Shown: positions 1-7,450, counted from the first letter of the stretch. The stretch: DNA of 14,695 nt from JAZOTK01 sp045534775 (GCA_045534775.1 JAZSKI010000012.1:1-14695), one strand, 5' to 3'. The notes: a model not told the origin generated them from the sequence alone. A program made the numbers and translations.

Positions 1-490
1 TATTAAAAGAATCCGTCATATTAAAGCACAGATATTTCAGCGTATTGGATTTGTTGACCGTAATCATCAAATCTCCGCACTCATCAGTCGCGGCGTAGTT
101 GTACATATCATTTACAAGTCGGGTTGTGGATATAGTATCGGTGCTGATGTCATCGGTGGTATATATGCTGGGGTTTGCGTAATTGGTTCCGGGGAACCAA
201 AAAGGCGAACGGAACCGCAGGGTGATTTCCCCCGAATAGGGAAGATAAAGACAAACGACGTTGCATTTATTAAGTGCCGTAAAGGCTGATGCTGTTATCT
301 TATACCCTTCCTTAATTACGGTACTGTCAAGCTTCAACACGTTGGTAAATTCCTCAGGAGCAGACCGCCCCGCCTGATAGACCTCGTCAATCTTGTCGGT
401 AAAGCTGTTAGGGATAATAGTCTCTGTCTCGCCCGTATAACTGCGAATTTTATCGGCTATAGCCTTGAATTTTTCCTGCTGAATGCTCAT
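1..490 (-). CDS. Phage tail fibre/tip protein, N-terminal part (cut by window edge)
   Basis: The gene starts at the ATG at 490-488 and runs off the left edge, so only 163 residues are visible and no stop is seen. The start codon overlaps the stop of the upstream 405-residue fibre gene (ATGA), and a GGAGGTG ribosome site lies just upstream inside that gene, so translation is probably coupled. The first 40 residues follow a pattern I recognise from tail-tip proteins of Firmicutes phages: FKAIADKIRSYTG, then a TxxIxPxxFTDKIDEVYQAG-like stretch. The rest (for example LYLPYSGEITLRFRSPFWFP) looks like a beta-rich receptor-binding or carbohydrate-binding region. The role as a fibre or tip protein is inferred from that motif and from position at the downstream end of the tail module. 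The exact family and ligand are unknown. Confidence 0.6.
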   Translation of the reverse strand, partial: MSIQQEKFKAIADKIRSYTGETETIIPNSFTDKIDEVYQAGRSAPEEFTNVLKLDSTVIKEGYKITASAFTALNKCNVVCLYLPYSGEITLRFRSPFWFPGTNYANPSIYTTDDISTDTISTTRLVNDMYNYAATDECGDLMITVNKSNTLKYLCFNMTDSFN

Positions 491-1704
491 ACACCCACCT
501 CCCAGCTGTCGAGAATTGCCGAGGTTATATCATCGGCGGTAGCGAAATTTGTTATATCGCAGACAGCAACGGTATAGGTATCACAGCTGATGTGAAATTT
601 GCGGATGTCATTGTAATTACAGAAAAGTGCATTAATTACGTAGTGGTTATTTAACCATTGTCTGCTGCAGAAAAGCAGTCCTGTTTCGTAATTCACGAGA
701 GTGGCGCTGTTTTCGTAATTAACAGTATCATTTACATATATATTGGCAAAATCAAGAGAATATACACCGCTATCGAAAGTTATTATGTTGTGAGTCCCTG
801 TCACCACAGGAATAGAAAGACTGTCCACATAATCGCGGGTAGCAAAATCGGGCTTGTCCGTCAGGTCGTCATAGCTTCCCGAAAGAGCCACATCCGCAAA
901 GGCGGGCTTGTTTTCTATCAAATCCCAGGTAACCTCGGCGGCAGGGGAGAAATATCCCATAAAAATCCATTCGGGATTTACGCCGTCGCTGTCTGTGTCC
1001 TGCGTATCATAGATGTATTGACTGCAGGTATCGCCGTTTATTAAATAGGCTATGTCACCTTGGTTCGGAGAAGGAATGGCAAAAATTTCTTCCTCGGAGG
1101 TTTTGTAGTAATGGGTCACGCTACCGCTTGCCCATTGCTGAGCCAGCTTTGCCCAATACTGAGCAGAGGAAGCGGAGGCGGCGGCATTTTCAGCGGAATT
1201 TTCTGCACCCAGCTTTGCCGCGGCGGCATCCGCTTCGGCGGCGGTTGCGGCGGTTGCGGCGGTTTCCGCGGTATTGCTTAAGGACTCCGTTCGGTTACAT
1301 ACAGAGGTAATTCTCTGCTCCATTTCCTCAAACTCCGAAGGAGAAAACGCCGTAAAATCCTCGCCGCTGTAGATGCTTTCGCCTACGCGGAAATAATCAC
1401 TGCCGCTCCTCCATACACAAAGGTCATCGGAAAATCCGCGGAGTTGTACGTTTAAAATACCTTTTTTCTCCGTATGGATATTGGTGACATGCCAGGTCAG
1501 AAGTATATATCCGTCGCAAACGGTCTTTGTTAAATCAAAAATATTTTTAATTCCGTCTGTTTCCGCGTCTAATTTAAAGGTCAGACCAAAGAGACTCGGG
1601 TCGGTAATTTTAAACTGCCGTATCTCCGTCAGATTATCGCCGCTGAATCCTAAAAATCGCTCCTCGCCGCAAATATCAAGAGTTCGACCGTAAACATTAA
1701 TCAT
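487..1704 (-). CDS. Phage tail fibre / baseplate upper (BppU-like) protein, 405 aa
   Basis: Probable tail fibre with modular structure. Residues 1-115 form a beta-rich N-terminal domain reminiscent of BppU-type baseplate attachment domains. Residues about 122-195 are extremely Ala/Glu/Ser-rich and should form a trimeric coiled coil. Residues about 205-252 contain a GDIAYL...YIYD...EWIFMG module often seen in fibre shafts. Residues about 259-296 carry two copies of an NKPxFA / DKPDFA motif (WDLIENKPAFADVALSGSY, then DDLTDKPDFATRDYVD), typical of phage fibre linkers. The last about 110 residues are a probable receptor-binding tip. The ATG overlaps the stop of the upstream 138-residue gene (ATGA at 1701-1704), and AAAGGAG precedes it. 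The Ala-rich part makes the opposite strand GC-rich and creates long spurious antisense frames. Fibre role is well supported; ligand unknown. Confidence 0.72.
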   Translation of the reverse strand: MINVYGRTLDICGEERFLGFSGDNLTEIRQFKITDPSLFGLTFKLDAETDGIKNIFDLTKTVCDGYILLTWHVTNIHTEKKGILNVQLRGFSDDLCVWRSGSDYFRVGESIYSGEDFTAFSPSEFEEMEQRITSVCNRTESLSNTAETAATAATAAEADAAAAKLGAENSAENAAASASSAQYWAKLAQQWASGSVTHYYKTSEEEIFAIPSPNQGDIAYLINGDTCSQYIYDTQDTDSDGVNPEWIFMGYFSPAAEVTWDLIENKPAFADVALSGSYDDLTDKPDFATRDYVDSLSIPVVTGTHNIITFDSGVYSLDFANIYVNDTVNYENSATLVNYETGLLFCSRQWLNNHYVINALFCNYNDIRKFHISCDTYTVAVCDITNFATADDITSAILDSWEVGV

Positions 1705-2117
1705 AAGCTGCTCCTTTCGTTTTCAAGTGCCTGTAATCGGGTTAAAATATCGGTTAAAACAGGATATTTATCAACCTCCGCCGCAATTCCGTCATCAAAA
1801 GCGGGTCGCACCGTGGCTGTTATGACACAAAGCGTGACACAACACCCCATACCGTCAATGAGACTTACCTCAAAGGAAACCTCACCCGCTACGGCGTAAA
1901 GCACGGCAGGAAGTATAATTTCACAGCTCCCTGACGAGGCAGTCACAACACTGCCGTCACCTCTGAGAGCTTTAATTAAAAGAGTTTTCCCTTCTGTTTC
2001 AATTCCGCTGAAGCTAAACTGCAGCCTGTATGCCTTGACGTCACCGACAGTAAACTCCATATCGCTGCAGATACTGCGCTCCGATGAGGGATTAACGGAA
2101 ATATTATAAGTAATCAT
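1701..2117 (-). CDS. Small phage baseplate/tail-tip protein, Ig-like (BppU N-terminal-like), 138 aa
   Basis: A 138-residue protein between two tail-tip genes. It reads as one beta-sandwich: alternating hydrophobic strands such as FTVGDVKAYRLQFSF and AGEVSFEVSLIDG, with no signal peptide or membrane segment. This is followed by a short helical tail (VDKYPVLTDILTRLQALENE) that could pair with a partner. The pattern resembles the N-terminal domain of baseplate upper proteins, but here it stands alone as a separate gene coupled to the fibre gene by a 4-base overlap. Its AAAGGGGG ribosome site is immediately preceded by a CCGCAC/GTGCGG hairpin at 2135-2151. It may be an adaptor that anchors the following fibre. 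Function is inferred from context and general fold impression only. Confidence 0.55.
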   Translation of the reverse strand: MITYNISVNPSSERSICSDMEFTVGDVKAYRLQFSFSGIETEGKTLLIKALRGDGSVVTASSGSCEIILPAVLYAVAGEVSFEVSLIDGMGCCVTLCVITATVRPAFDDGIAAEVDKYPVLTDILTRLQALENERSSL

Positions 2118-2134
2118 AAAATACCCCCTTTTCT

Positions 2135-2151
2135 CCGCACAGCAGGTGCGG
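2135..2151 (-). other. Hairpin just upstream of a ribosome site
   Basis: CCGCAC, a 5-base loop, then GTGCGG form a perfect 6-bp stem. It lies directly before the GAGAAAAGGGGG ribosome site of the 138-residue gene. A near-identical hairpin in the same position precedes the Dit gene (4882-4898), and a related one lies at 12941-12962. No U-run follows on the minus strand, so it is not a classical terminator. It could protect or process mRNA, or be part of a dispersed repeat. Confidence 0.6.
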
Positions 2152-2165
2152 TAGTAAATGTTGAT

Positions 2166-3008
2166 TTATATTATTATAAAATTCATAATACAGTTTGTTA
2201 TTGGCGACCCCGCGTGACTGTAGGACTGGCATAAAACCTGCAGATTTTCCCCCGATACGCGGAACTTGATTTTCATATATGAAGCGTTGTTGTTGTGGGC
2301 GTACATAAAATCGTCACCCTTGTTTAAGGCAGGATACGCCGTATTGGTCAGAAGGGAGATGAAGGTCTGCGTTTCACGGTCATAAAGCCCGATGGAATCA
2401 ACATTTTGAGAGGTTGCTTTATATATGAAAATCTTTGAAAAACCTTTATTTTTCAAAGGAATTTCGTGTGCCGCCGTATAGTCCGAAAGCCCCGCCGTTA
2501 CCGAAAGATATACGTCATTTTCCTCCTGAATATATCGGGAAGAGGCTTTCAGCGGTATTTTCGCCTGGCAGAACACGCGGCAGTCTGTCACTACACCTTC
2601 GGAAATCTCTGCAACAGGTATGTAATCCGTGCCGTTGCGAGCATCACTGCATATAACGGGAAGTGCCGCCGTCTGCAGGGGAGAGGCGTACATATAAACA
2701 TAACACGTCTCCGCGGAAGGCAGAGGCAGAGTCTCAGGTTCGGTAATTTCAAGGCGCATACCGTTATCAAAAAAACAAACACCGCACCCGATGGTAGCGT
2801 TACCGTCAGCCACCTGACATTCTAACCCTGAAAGCACACCGCCGCAAAAAATCTCACCGCGGATTAAATTGAGACGGCTGACGGCATAAGAGGTATTATC
2901 CTCAAAAAGAGCAGGAAGTGTGACTCCTTCGCCAAGTTCTGTAACAATAGAATTAAGCTCCGAAGAGCTGATGGATTTGTTATCCGCAAAATCATAAATA
3001 AAACTCAT
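2166..3008 (-). CDS. Putative phage tail-tip / receptor-binding protein, 280 aa
   Basis: An intact 280-residue frame with ATG preceded by GAAAGGATG and a T-run. The N-terminal half (FADNKSISSSELNSIV...LNLIRGEIFCGGVLSGLECQV...IGCGVCFFDNGMRLEI) resembles structural phage proteins that pair a short helical anchor with a beta domain; I cannot assign a named family. The C-terminal about 90 residues (FSKIFIYKATSQNVDSIGLYD... to a hydrophobic FIII end) look like a compact beta-rich tip domain of the receptor- or carbohydrate-binding kind. Position between the Gp37-like baseplate gene and the fibre genes supports a tail-tip role. No enzymatic motif is visible. A repeat-rich 151-bp gap separates it from the upstream gene. 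Confidence 0.5.
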   Translation of the reverse strand: MSFIYDFADNKSISSSELNSIVTELGEGVTLPALFEDNTSYAVSRLNLIRGEIFCGGVLSGLECQVADGNATIGCGVCFFDNGMRLEITEPETLPLPSAETCYVYMYASPLQTAALPVICSDARNGTDYIPVAEISEGVVTDCRVFCQAKIPLKASSRYIQEENDVYLSVTAGLSDYTAAHEIPLKNKGFSKIFIYKATSQNVDSIGLYDRETQTFISLLTNTAYPALNKGDDFMYAHNNNASYMKIKFRVSGENLQVLCQSYSHAGSPITNCIMNFIII

Positions 3009-3022
3009 AAAAACATCCTTTC

Positions 3023-3170
3023 ATAGGAATTAGTATCCCCCGCCAAGGGATGCGAACATAAGCCCATGCCGCGGGCGATTGTGTAAGAGAACCACCTCAT
3101 CAGTTGCCTTCAGCCCCCTTCCCCTTGGGGGGAGGCAATACTCCTTTCTTCACTATTACCTATTCCCTAA
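3023..3170. repeat. Dispersed inverted-repeat element in gene gap
   Basis: The gap between the Gp37-like and 280-residue genes (3009-3159) holds no gene. One edge reads TAGGAATTAGTAT next to the downstream ribosome site. The other edge, running into the end of the Gp37-like gene, reads CTATTACCTATTCCCTAAG, roughly its inverse. Inside, TTAGTATCCCCCG and GCGAACATA resemble the better-preserved unit at 6890-6926 and 12995-13031. ACCACCTCATC is the inverse of GATGAGGTGG found at 8707 and 13084. CCCCTTGGGG is a local palindrome at 3121-3130. The copy is diverged; membership in the family is by eye. Confidence 0.55.
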
Positions 3171-4041
3171 GCCCTGCTATCTCCAGCTTGGGTTCAAGAT
3201 TTTCTCCGTTTTCGTCAATATCGGCGGAGATTTCCGATAGCATTACCTGTCTGCCGTCGTCGGTTAAAAACAGGTCACCCAGAAAATAATCCTGCTTGTA
3301 TCCGGGAGCTGTCAGCTTTGCCGTAACGGTGAAATCGGGCGTAAATCCCTTCAAATTAGTCAAAACCTCGCTGTCGCTGTCGCCCTCGGGCAACGCCTCC
3401 CACCGATATGCACCTTCCGCCTCGGCGGCAGAGATTATCTCATCACCGAAGGTAGTAAAATTGGCATAGCCGGCGTAGTTAACGCCCATAACCACATTAT
3501 CGGCAAACCCTGAGCTTTCCGAAAAAGGATAGGGATTTTCGTGGACAGGAACATATTTTAAAACATATTTCCCAAGCCCGAAATCCGCCGTAAGCTCATA
3601 TCCGCCGTCACCGCACAGCTTTGTCAGCACGCTGCTGACCGTATCGGCTTTGGCAATGGCAAACCCTTCGGGCGGCGTAAATTCGGCGGAGGCACAGAGG
3701 GCAAAATCACTCAAATATTTTTCCGTAACAGCAGATAAAATTTCACCGCCGTCCATACCTGAGCAGTCAAAGGGTCGACATATCCGCTTTGATAAGAGAA
3801 AATTCAAGGTTCGACCGTAGATTATTCCCTCGGAGGAGACCTGCAAACCTGTAGCTATCCCGTGGAAATTGCCCATTTCCACAAGACAGGGCAGAGACAG
3901 CTTCAGCAGGTCGCTGTCCTTTTTCAAATGAATTTCAAAATTGCCGATACCTCTTAATTTTTCTGTATAATGAAAGGAAAAATAAAAAGGTTCAATGGCA
4001 AGAAGCCTGAAATTTAAATCATAAATTCTGATATCCTTCAT
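3160..4041 (-). CDS. Gp37-like siphovirus baseplate/tail protein (ReqiPepy6 Gp37-like), 293 aa
   Basis: A 293-residue protein that reads like the siphovirus ReqiPepy6 Gp37-like family, a minor tail-tip protein found directly after Dit in many Firmicutes phages and often acting as the hub or tail-associated protein. Supporting stretches are the N-terminal IRIYDLNFRLLAIEPFYFSF...GIGNFEIHL, the central GRTLNFLLSKRICRP, a helix and loop with the SVLTKLCGDGGYEL region, and a C-terminal DYFLGDLFLTDDGRQVMLSEI segment where the family usually ends. Length is near the family norm. Its ATG overlaps the Dit stop by one base (TAATG at 4039-4043), so the two are translationally coupled and probably made in comparable amounts. 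Family call is by pattern memory, not by search. Confidence 0.75.
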   Translation of the reverse strand: MKDIRIYDLNFRLLAIEPFYFSFHYTEKLRGIGNFEIHLKKDSDLLKLSLPCLVEMGNFHGIATGLQVSSEGIIYGRTLNFLLSKRICRPFDCSGMDGGEILSAVTEKYLSDFALCASAEFTPPEGFAIAKADTVSSVLTKLCGDGGYELTADFGLGKYVLKYVPVHENPYPFSESSGFADNVVMGVNYAGYANFTTFGDEIISAAEAEGAYRWEALPEGDSDSEVLTNLKGFTPDFTVTAKLTAPGYKQDYFLGDLFLTDDGRQVMLSEISADIDENGENLEPKLEIAGLRE

Positions 4042-4865
4042 TAGTATTCACCCTCGCAGTATTTATTGAAGAAATGACATCGGCAGTCAAAATCAAGATT
4101 GGTATCGGAAGCCGAAAACCCGAGACTGTTACCGCCGCAAACAAGGTAAAGGTCGCCTAAAAAGGACCCCTTCGCAAGGGCAGTTACGGCGTTTTCTCCG
4201 TCAAGGGTAATACGGCGGCTTTCAGTATCTATAACAAGAGTGTCGCCGCCTTCTATGGGATAAATGAACCGTGCCGCCTTGCCTGTGGTTAAGTTGGTAA
4301 CGGTAAAATCCGCCTGCCCGCTTTTAAGTGCGTGAACGGTGAAGGTGGGATAAATTTCTTTATCTCCCGAATTAAAGGCAAATCCGCTGTCAACCCCTTC
4401 CGTAAAAACGCAGGGGAGAGTAAAGACGGGATAAATTAAATCTTTTCTGCCGTGCATCACTATATCGGTAGAAGTAAAATCGGAAAAATAAGGGTCAAAA
4501 CAGGTCAGCGAAAGAGAGAATTTTATGTAATCACCATATCTCGTTCCTGTCTGAAAGCTTGATATGTTACAGTAAATTCGCCGCTTTTTACTGCCGAATA
4601 TAAGGTATAACCACCCCTCGCGGGCAAGAATACGGGACATAGCGGAAAGCTGACGGCGACTGCAAAGAATATCACCGCCGACAATTATCCGCCGAGCCTC
4701 CGGACGGCGATTTTTAATAACCGTCTGTCCCGTAGAAGCAATAAAGCTGCTGCTGATAACCTCAGCAGGATTGGAAATTCCCGACAGCTCCGTAACCCGC
4801 AAAAGCCCGTCGCCGCGGAAAGAAAAATTAACCTTCCCCAAAGGGGAAACATAATACATTTGCAT
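4041..4865 (-). CDS. Phage distal tail protein (Dit-like), 274 aa
   Basis: Distal tail protein of the siphovirus tail family, which forms the hexameric ring joining the tail tube to the tip. Seen: an N-terminal half with SPLGKVNFSF...GLLRVTELSGI and PEARRIIVGGDI, followed by LYLIFGSKKRRIYCNISSFQTG and the characteristic LTCFDPYFSD at residues 121-129, which marks the end of the N-terminal ring domain in Dit proteins. The remaining about 145 residues form a second beta-rich, galectin-like domain. Length is typical. Start: ATG at 4865 with AAGGGGG at five-base spacing, immediately after a CCGCACC/GGTGCGG hairpin. An alternative ATG two codons on is less well spaced. It sits between the tape measure and the Gp37-like gene, the usual order. 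Confidence 0.8.
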   Translation of the reverse strand: MQMYYVSPLGKVNFSFRGDGLLRVTELSGISNPAEVISSSFIASTGQTVIKNRRPEARRIIVGGDILCSRRQLSAMSRILAREGWLYLIFGSKKRRIYCNISSFQTGTRYGDYIKFSLSLTCFDPYFSDFTSTDIVMHGRKDLIYPVFTLPCVFTEGVDSGFAFNSGDKEIYPTFTVHALKSGQADFTVTNLTTGKAARFIYPIEGGDTLVIDTESRRITLDGENAVTALAKGSFLGDLYLVCGGNSLGFSASDTNLDFDCRCHFFNKYCEGEY

Positions 4866-5053
4866 AAAAACCCCCTTATCTCCGCACCTTTGGTGCGGCA
4901 GTAAGCAGTGAAGCTACAAGGACAAAATCCGGCGGCATATCGAGTGCTTTAGCACATATCGAAAATCTCACCGAGATTTATATCGCTGAACAGATTTAAC
5001 TTATGTTAAATCTGTTCTAAAATCAGTAAACGATTTAGATACCACTATTATTG
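4866..5053. repeat. Cluster of four hairpins with CGATAT spacers
   Basis: This 188-bp gap between the tape measure and Dit genes has no gene but four perfect inverted repeats. They are CCGCACC/GGTGCGG (4882-4898), GTGCT/AGCAC (4944-4955), AAATCTC/GAGATTT (4963-4979) and a 12-bp stem AACAGATTTAAC/GTTAAATCTGTT with a 4-base loop (4989-5016). On the minus strand the hexamer CGATAT precedes or separates the middle hairpins at three places. Such CGATAT-punctuated hairpin trains are, in my experience, a dispersed intergenic repeat of Clostridia. In mRNA the 12-bp stem would be stable, but no U-run follows it in either direction, so termination is not obvious. Confidence 0.7.
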
Positions 5054-6241
5054 CTACAGACCTCTCATTTCCTCAAGAGCTTCGGATACCCTCGCCTCCG
5101 CAAGCTGTTCTGCCACTGTCTGACCACTGCCAAAGAAATTATAGCTGGCGTTTCTGGTGACGCTGGAGGGCGACAGCTCAATTTCCGTTGTAAACCTGGT
5201 TATAAAATCATTTATATCCTCCATAATCCCGGTTAGCTTGTCGCAGAAGCCTTTACCGAACTCCTGAGCGGAAAGCTTGCCGTTTTCAAAGAAGGTCATC
5301 GGAATATCACCAAAGGCACGTTCAAGCTCACCTGCCAAATCCTCACCTAAACTGCCGTAGCTTTCCTTCAGAAGCTGAATATCCTCGGCAAACAGCGTGC
5401 CGGTTACGCTTTTTGACGTAGCCTTAAGCCGTTCCCATTCTCGTATATAGCTTTCAACTCCCGCTTCGTCCGCATTTAAAAGAAGGGTACTTAAATTCAT
5501 ACCGTCCTCAAAGGACAAATCCCGTAAATATCTGAAAAAATCCGCAGGTACGCCGCTCATACCTTTGATTTCCTCCAAAGCAACCGCATAAGCTTCCATT
5601 TTTTCGGTAACCGCACCTAAATCCGTCAGGGTATTTTTAGTATATACCTTGTCGCTCTGACGAATCCACGCTCCATTATCGAAAATCAGGTCATCCCCGG
5701 GCAGTGTAAATTTCTGCGATTTATACGGCTCGTAGAGAGAATTCAGCTTTTTCTCCATAGCAGAAGCGGAACGCTCAAGCTCGGCAAGTGCTACCTCACC
5801 GCGGGATGCAATCTCTCTGTAAGCCGCTATAATACGCTCTTTTTCAGCGTTGATTATGGCTTCCGTAGTCTTAAACCCTTCCCCGATAGAAACAGGAATG
5901 GATTTCTCGTATTCCATAATCTTAAGAGTATATTCCCACCATCCCGAGGTACCTTTGTCAAAAAAATTATCACGGTAGGCTTCCATATATCTGTAATATT
6001 CCTCGGTGCTTAACGCACCCAGACGAAGCTGTAAATTCAGCTCCTCCATAACGGTTTTCATGGCATCTGTTGCCATAAACCCGTTTTCGCGAATAGCGGC
6101 GGCAATGCCTTCAATAAGAGGCTTGCCCAGCTTGTCGTAGCTGACACGGCTGACCTCATCGGACTCAGCCGCCTCCGCCACCGCCGCTTCCACCGCCTCT
6201 TTAACGGCGGCAATGTTAATGTTAATTTTTTTCTTAGCCAT
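5054..6241 (-). CDS. Putative short tail tape measure protein, 395 aa
   Basis: This gene occupies the tape-measure slot between the Gp15-like chaperone and Dit. The start chosen is the ATG at 6241, with GAAAGGTG seven bases upstream; an in-frame start 15 codons earlier lacks a site and would run through a repeat. The protein is largely helical and Ala/Glu/Lys-rich (for example KEAVEAAVAEAAESDEV, and a long helix around residues 130-180 with EKERIIAAYREIASRG). The C-terminal third resembles the ends of Firmicutes phage tape measures. At 395 residues it is much shorter than most siphophage tape measures, which usually exceed 600. I see no clear membrane segment. If it is the ruler, about 1.5 angstrom per helical residue gives a tail near 60 nm. 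Alternatively it is a remnant or a different structural helper protein. Confidence 0.6.
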   Translation of the reverse strand: MAKKKININIAAVKEAVEAAVAEAAESDEVSRVSYDKLGKPLIEGIAAAIRENGFMATDAMKTVMEELNLQLRLGALSTEEYYRYMEAYRDNFFDKGTSGWWEYTLKIMEYEKSIPVSIGEGFKTTEAIINAEKERIIAAYREIASRGEVALAELERSASAMEKKLNSLYEPYKSQKFTLPGDDLIFDNGAWIRQSDKVYTKNTLTDLGAVTEKMEAYAVALEEIKGMSGVPADFFRYLRDLSFEDGMNLSTLLLNADEAGVESYIREWERLKATSKSVTGTLFAEDIQLLKESYGSLGEDLAGELERAFGDIPMTFFENGKLSAQEFGKGFCDKLTGIMEDINDFITRFTTEIELSPSSVTRNASYNFFGSGQTVAEQLAEARVSEALEEMRGL

Positions 6242-6256
6242 AAAATCACCTTTCTC

Positions 6257-6321
6257 AGAAATCAGGGAATAATGTAGAAATTTCAAAGGAATTTTCCTAA
6301 CCCCTGATATTCCTGATTTCT
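6257..6321. repeat. 65-bp inverted-repeat (MITE-like) element
   Basis: Arms AGAAATCAGGGAATA (6257-6271) and TATTCCTGATTTCT (6308-6321) are inverse copies apart from one extra G. The right arm overlaps the stop codon of the Gp15-like gene, and the left arm abuts the ribosome site of the tape measure gene. A small inner palindrome, AGGAATTTTCCT, lies at 6288-6299. The arm sequence belongs to the same AGGAATCAGGAAT-type family that bounds the other gap elements. No coding capacity. Confidence 0.7.
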
Positions 6322-6823
6322 AAAATGCTTCCCCTAAATCTGTGTGCTTGCTGAGACTGTGCCGTCTTTTAAGCTTATACAGCCTTTCTCTCAGACGGCT
6401 GTCTTTTATGTCAGCGGGATTGCACGCCCTTATGCTCATAAGCTGTGATAGCTTCAAATTGTCGTCCAACCCTCGCAGAAGTGAGATGAATTTCCACCAA
6501 TGAAGAGACACATCACATAAATCAATGGAATATTGGGTCAGAAAAGCACTGTAAATATAATCGGCATCCTCTGCGAAGCTAAGTAGCTTTTCCCCACCAC
6601 CTTTAAGCTTTTCGCCTCGGCTGTAGAAATATCTGATACCCTCCGCCGCGAGAGAAGCCTCCTCAGGCAAATCAATGTAGCAAAGAGTAGCCGCCGCCGC
6701 AAAGGACCCGCCCTTTTCCAGCAAATCGCCAATTAAAATCCAGGTTTTGAAATCAGTCTTTATCCGATAACTCTTGCCTCTGAGTAAAACCGCCGAAGGA
6801 AGAGAAGATGTAAGTATGTTCAT
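6320..6823 (-). CDS. Gp15-like phage tail assembly chaperone, 167 aa
   Basis: The protein matches the bacteriophage Gp15 family pattern: an N-terminal segment ending in TDFKTWILIGDLLE, then AEDADYIYSAFLTQYSIDL (residues 84-102) followed by SLHWWKFISLLRGL (residues 106-119) and an arginine-rich C-terminus. Members sit between the major tail protein and the tape measure, where the tail assembly chaperone is expected, and are thought to keep the tape measure soluble during tail assembly. Here it has exactly that position. No frameshifted extension is visible and the tape measure starts independently 78 bases downstream. Start: ATG at 6823 with GAGGAAAGG and a run of T, right after a hairpin at 6839-6857. 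Family call is fairly firm; chaperone role is inferred from position. Confidence 0.75.
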   Translation of the reverse strand: MNILTSSLPSAVLLRGKSYRIKTDFKTWILIGDLLEKGGSFAAAATLCYIDLPEEASLAAEGIRYFYSRGEKLKGGGEKLLSFAEDADYIYSAFLTQYSIDLCDVSLHWWKFISLLRGLDDNLKLSQLMSIRACNPADIKDSRLRERLYKLKRRHSLSKHTDLGEAF

Positions 6824-6838
6824 AAAAAAACCTTTCCT

Positions 6839-6857
6839 CCACGCCCTTTCGGCGCGG
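6839..6857 (-). other. Hairpin just upstream of the Gp15-like gene ribosome site
   Basis: CCACGCC, a 5-base loop and GGCGCGG form a 7-bp stem with a single non-Watson-Crick position. It directly precedes GAGGAAAGG of the Gp15-like gene. The position matches the hairpins before the capsid, Dit and 138-residue genes. Confidence 0.5.
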
Positions 6858-6864
6858 AAATGTG

Positions 6865-6963
6865 GTGATAGGGGTCAGGGGATAGGGATTAGTATTTCCC
6901 GTAATGTAAGCAAACATAGCCTTCCCGCTTCACTATTCCCTGCTGACCCCTACCCTCTAATTC
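6865..6963. repeat. Dispersed inverted-repeat element, better-preserved copy
   Basis: It is bounded by TAGGGGTCAG (6869-6878) and its exact inverse CTGACCCCTA (6943-6952). The inner 37 bp at 6890-6926, beginning TAGTATTTCCCGTAA, matches 12995-13031 in the ABC transporter operon at 33 of 37 positions, and more loosely 3031-3060. This directly links a gap in the phage cluster to a gap in a host operon. There is no open frame of note. Confidence 0.8.
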
Positions 6964-7434
6964 CTATTCAAAAGTACAGGTCTGCCAGTCGTCTTCTGAT
7001 TTGGCAGTTCCCTGTACGGGCGTGTCAGCCGCCTTCATACTGCCACTGTAGGTATAAGCGTCCGTACTGTCACCTTCGCTGTCGGGGACTACGGTAAAAC
7101 TGCGTTTTACAGCAACGTAACCTCCGTTATCCGCAGGCTTGGTGAAATCCACCAATACAAGAGTACGCACCGCCGCCGCACCTAAAAGCTCACCGTCAGC
7201 AATGGCGGCAATATCCTCGTGAACGGCATCTCCCGTAAACATATCAAAGCTGTAGGCAATCTCCGTACTGTAACCTACAATGTCACTGCGTTCAAAATCC
7301 TCGTCAATATATCGTCTGGAATATGTAGTGGGCTTTTTTGAAGTGGAAAGCTCCGTAAACCCAAGCATTCGTCTGAAGCTGTCATCCACCTGATAAAAAG
7401 GCAGACGCCCGCTTCTTTTTACTATATCAGCCAT
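6964..7434 (-). CDS. Phage major tail tube protein, 156 aa
   Basis: Major tail protein that polymerises into the tail tube. The start chosen is the ATG at 7434 (MADIVKRSGRLPFYQV), because the in-frame ATG at 7443 is itself part of the GAAAGGATG ribosome site. Seen: a basic N-terminal arm, then a beta-barrel-like pattern with TTYSRRYIDEDFERSDIVGY (residues about 36-55) and YSTEIAYSFDMF, typical of tube proteins of Firmicutes siphophages. Next come VHEDIAAIADGELLG, AAVRTLVLVDFTKP and YVAVKRSFTVVPDSEGD, and a short C-terminal tail. Size, position after the terminator-like gene and before the chaperone gene, and fold pattern agree. No Ig-like extension is present on this protein. It is flanked on both sides by repeat-filled gaps of 106-240 bp, which is unusual for such a highly expressed phage gene. 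Confidence 0.75.
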   Translation of the reverse strand: MADIVKRSGRLPFYQVDDSFRRMLGFTELSTSKKPTTYSRRYIDEDFERSDIVGYSTEIAYSFDMFTGDAVHEDIAAIADGELLGAAAVRTLVLVDFTKPADNGGYVAVKRSFTVVPDSEGDSTDAYTYSGSMKAADTPVQGTAKSEDDWQTCTFE

Positions 7435-7450
7435 ATAAAACATCCTTTCT

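Noticed and set aside
1060..1310. Plus-strand Gly/Arg-rich frames opposite the 405-residue fibre gene
   Set aside because: Mirror image of Ala-rich coiled-coil codons in the fibre gene; compositional artefact.
4989..5016. Intrinsic terminator between tape measure and Dit
   Set aside because: The 12-bp stem is strong, but it is AT-rich and no T-run follows on the transcribed strand; kept as part of a hairpin array.
6242..6823. Programmed frameshift joining the chaperone gene to a downstream frame
   Set aside because: The Gp15-like gene has a clean stop, a 78-bp inverted-repeat gap follows, and the tape measure gene has its own ribosome site.
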